Source: Candidatus Mediterraneibacter gallistercoris (GTDB lineage: Bacteria; Bacillota_A; Clostridia; Lachnospirales; Lachnospiraceae). From it: a DNA stretch of 6,906 nt. Of the stretch, positions 6,732 through 6,906 are shown one piece after another; the stretch's first letter is position 1, and each line of letters opens with the position of its first letter. The DNA is taken from NCBI GenBank assembly GCA_019119745.1, contig DWWI01000254.1, positions 1 through 6,906 on the forward strand, read 5' to 3'. A program made the position numbers and the translations under genes. Under the pieces are notes generated by a model, which searched no databases, had not been told where the DNA came from, and saw only the letters and a program-made list of their open reading frames with translations.

Positions 6732-6781
6732 TTGATTGCACTTGACAACTCCTCGCAAACTCTGCACAATAGTTCCGTATG
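6716..6781 (+). repeat. 66-bp perfect direct repeat, copy 2
   Basis: Identical over 66 bases to 1527-1592. It carries the same 15-bp unit, promoter boxes and hairpin 5' arm, now placed ahead of the ABC-F gene. Such exact identity outside coding sequence implies a recent duplication, recombination between copies, or strong selection. Confidence 0.95.
6742..6770 (+). promoter_or_regulatory. Predicted promoter for the ABC-F gene
   Basis: The same boxes as in copy 1: TTGACA (6742-6747), 17-bp spacer, CACAAT (6765-6770). The start is expected near 6777, leaving a leader of about 57 bases. It lies inside the hairpin 5' arm, so locally initiated RNA would not form the full stem. Confidence 0.55.
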
Positions 6782-6833
6782 GATTTATTTTCTGTATACG
6801 GGATATAAATGCAGAGTCTGTGAGGAGTTTTTT
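6747..6833 (+). promoter_or_regulatory. Leader hairpin with T6 run before ABC-F gene: possible terminator and ribosome-site mask
   Basis: The outer stem 6747-6766 pairs with 6810-6829 (18 Watson-Crick pairs, one G-U pair and one A-C mismatch). A symmetric 5/5 internal loop follows. The inner stem 6772-6781 pairs with 6795-6804 around a 13-base loop. Total length and loop size equal those of the hairpin at 1560-1638. GAGGAG (6822-6827), the ribosome site, is in the 3' arm. Six T residues (6828-6833) run straight into the ATG. For read-through RNA the structure could therefore act as an intrinsic terminator, hide the ribosome site, or both. Confidence 0.65.
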
Positions 6834-6906
6834 ATGAATATCATCAATATAGAACATATCAGTAAGATCTACGGAGAAAAGGTCATCTATGAGGACGCGT
6901 CTTTCG
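6834..6906 (+). CDS. Probable ABC-F family ATPase, N-terminal fragment (3' end outside window)
   Basis: ATG at 6834 follows GAGGAG with 6 bases between, and the frame stays open for 24 codons to the window edge. The start MNIINIEHISKIYGEKV, followed by a DASF segment, resembles the first strands of ABC-F proteins. These are soluble twin-ATPase proteins without membrane segments that act on the ribosome as translation factors or protect it from antibiotics. No Walker motif is inside the window, so an ordinary ABC ATPase cannot be excluded. The gene sits behind a hairpin leader. Known antibiotic-resistance ABC-F genes are often controlled by leader attenuation, but the leader here is shared with a response regulator gene and looks different. 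Confidence 0.7.
   Translation, partial: MNIINIEHISKIYGEKVIYEDASF

Overview
The window looks like a chromosomal segment from a mid-GC Firmicute, most likely a Clostridia/Lachnospiraceae gut-type organism. This is inferred from strong AGGAGG-like ribosome sites, tightly packed same-strand operons, and the style of the histidine kinase and ABC proteins. All genes are on the + strand and nearly all encode ABC transport or its regulation.

Layout. (1) 1-1520: the 3' end of an ABC ATPase gene, joined by an ATGA overlap to an ABC-2 type permease, forming an exporter operon. (2) 1497-1645: a repeat-rich leader with 15-bp units, a 66-bp sequence that recurs exactly at 6716-6781, a TTGACA promoter, and a near-perfect 33-bp-arm hairpin whose 3' arm contains the ribosome binding site of the next gene. 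(3) 1646-6639: a four-gene module of response regulator, histidine kinase, ABC ATPase and an 879-residue FtsX-like permease. This is the gene order of BceRS-BceAB type antimicrobial-peptide sensing and resistance modules. A sequence matching the known BceR-type box (TNACA-N4-TGTAA) lies just upstream of the ATPase gene. (4) 6640-6833: a short hairpin, three tandem 15-bp units, the second 66-bp copy and a second hairpin of the same length, ending in a T6 run against the next start codon. (5) 6834-6906: the first 24 codons of a probable ABC-F ATPase gene.

Working model. The histidine kinase has almost no extracytoplasmic part, so it probably senses through the transporter, phosphorylates the response regulator, and thereby induces the ATPase-permease pair from the operator at 3199-3250. 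The 66-bp direct repeats bracket the whole module. The 15-bp units resemble the 3' end of the ABC-2 permease gene. Together these suggest that the module was inserted, with duplication of the junction, between an ABC-2 operon and an ABC-F gene. The module is also visibly more AT-rich than the upstream operon. The most interesting non-coding feature is the duplicated leader. Its promoter lies at and inside the 5' arm of a hairpin that buries the ribosome site, so read-through RNA should be translationally silent while RNA started at the local promoter should be free.

No RNA genes, CRISPR arrays, transposase genes or stretches over 300 bp without a gene were seen.
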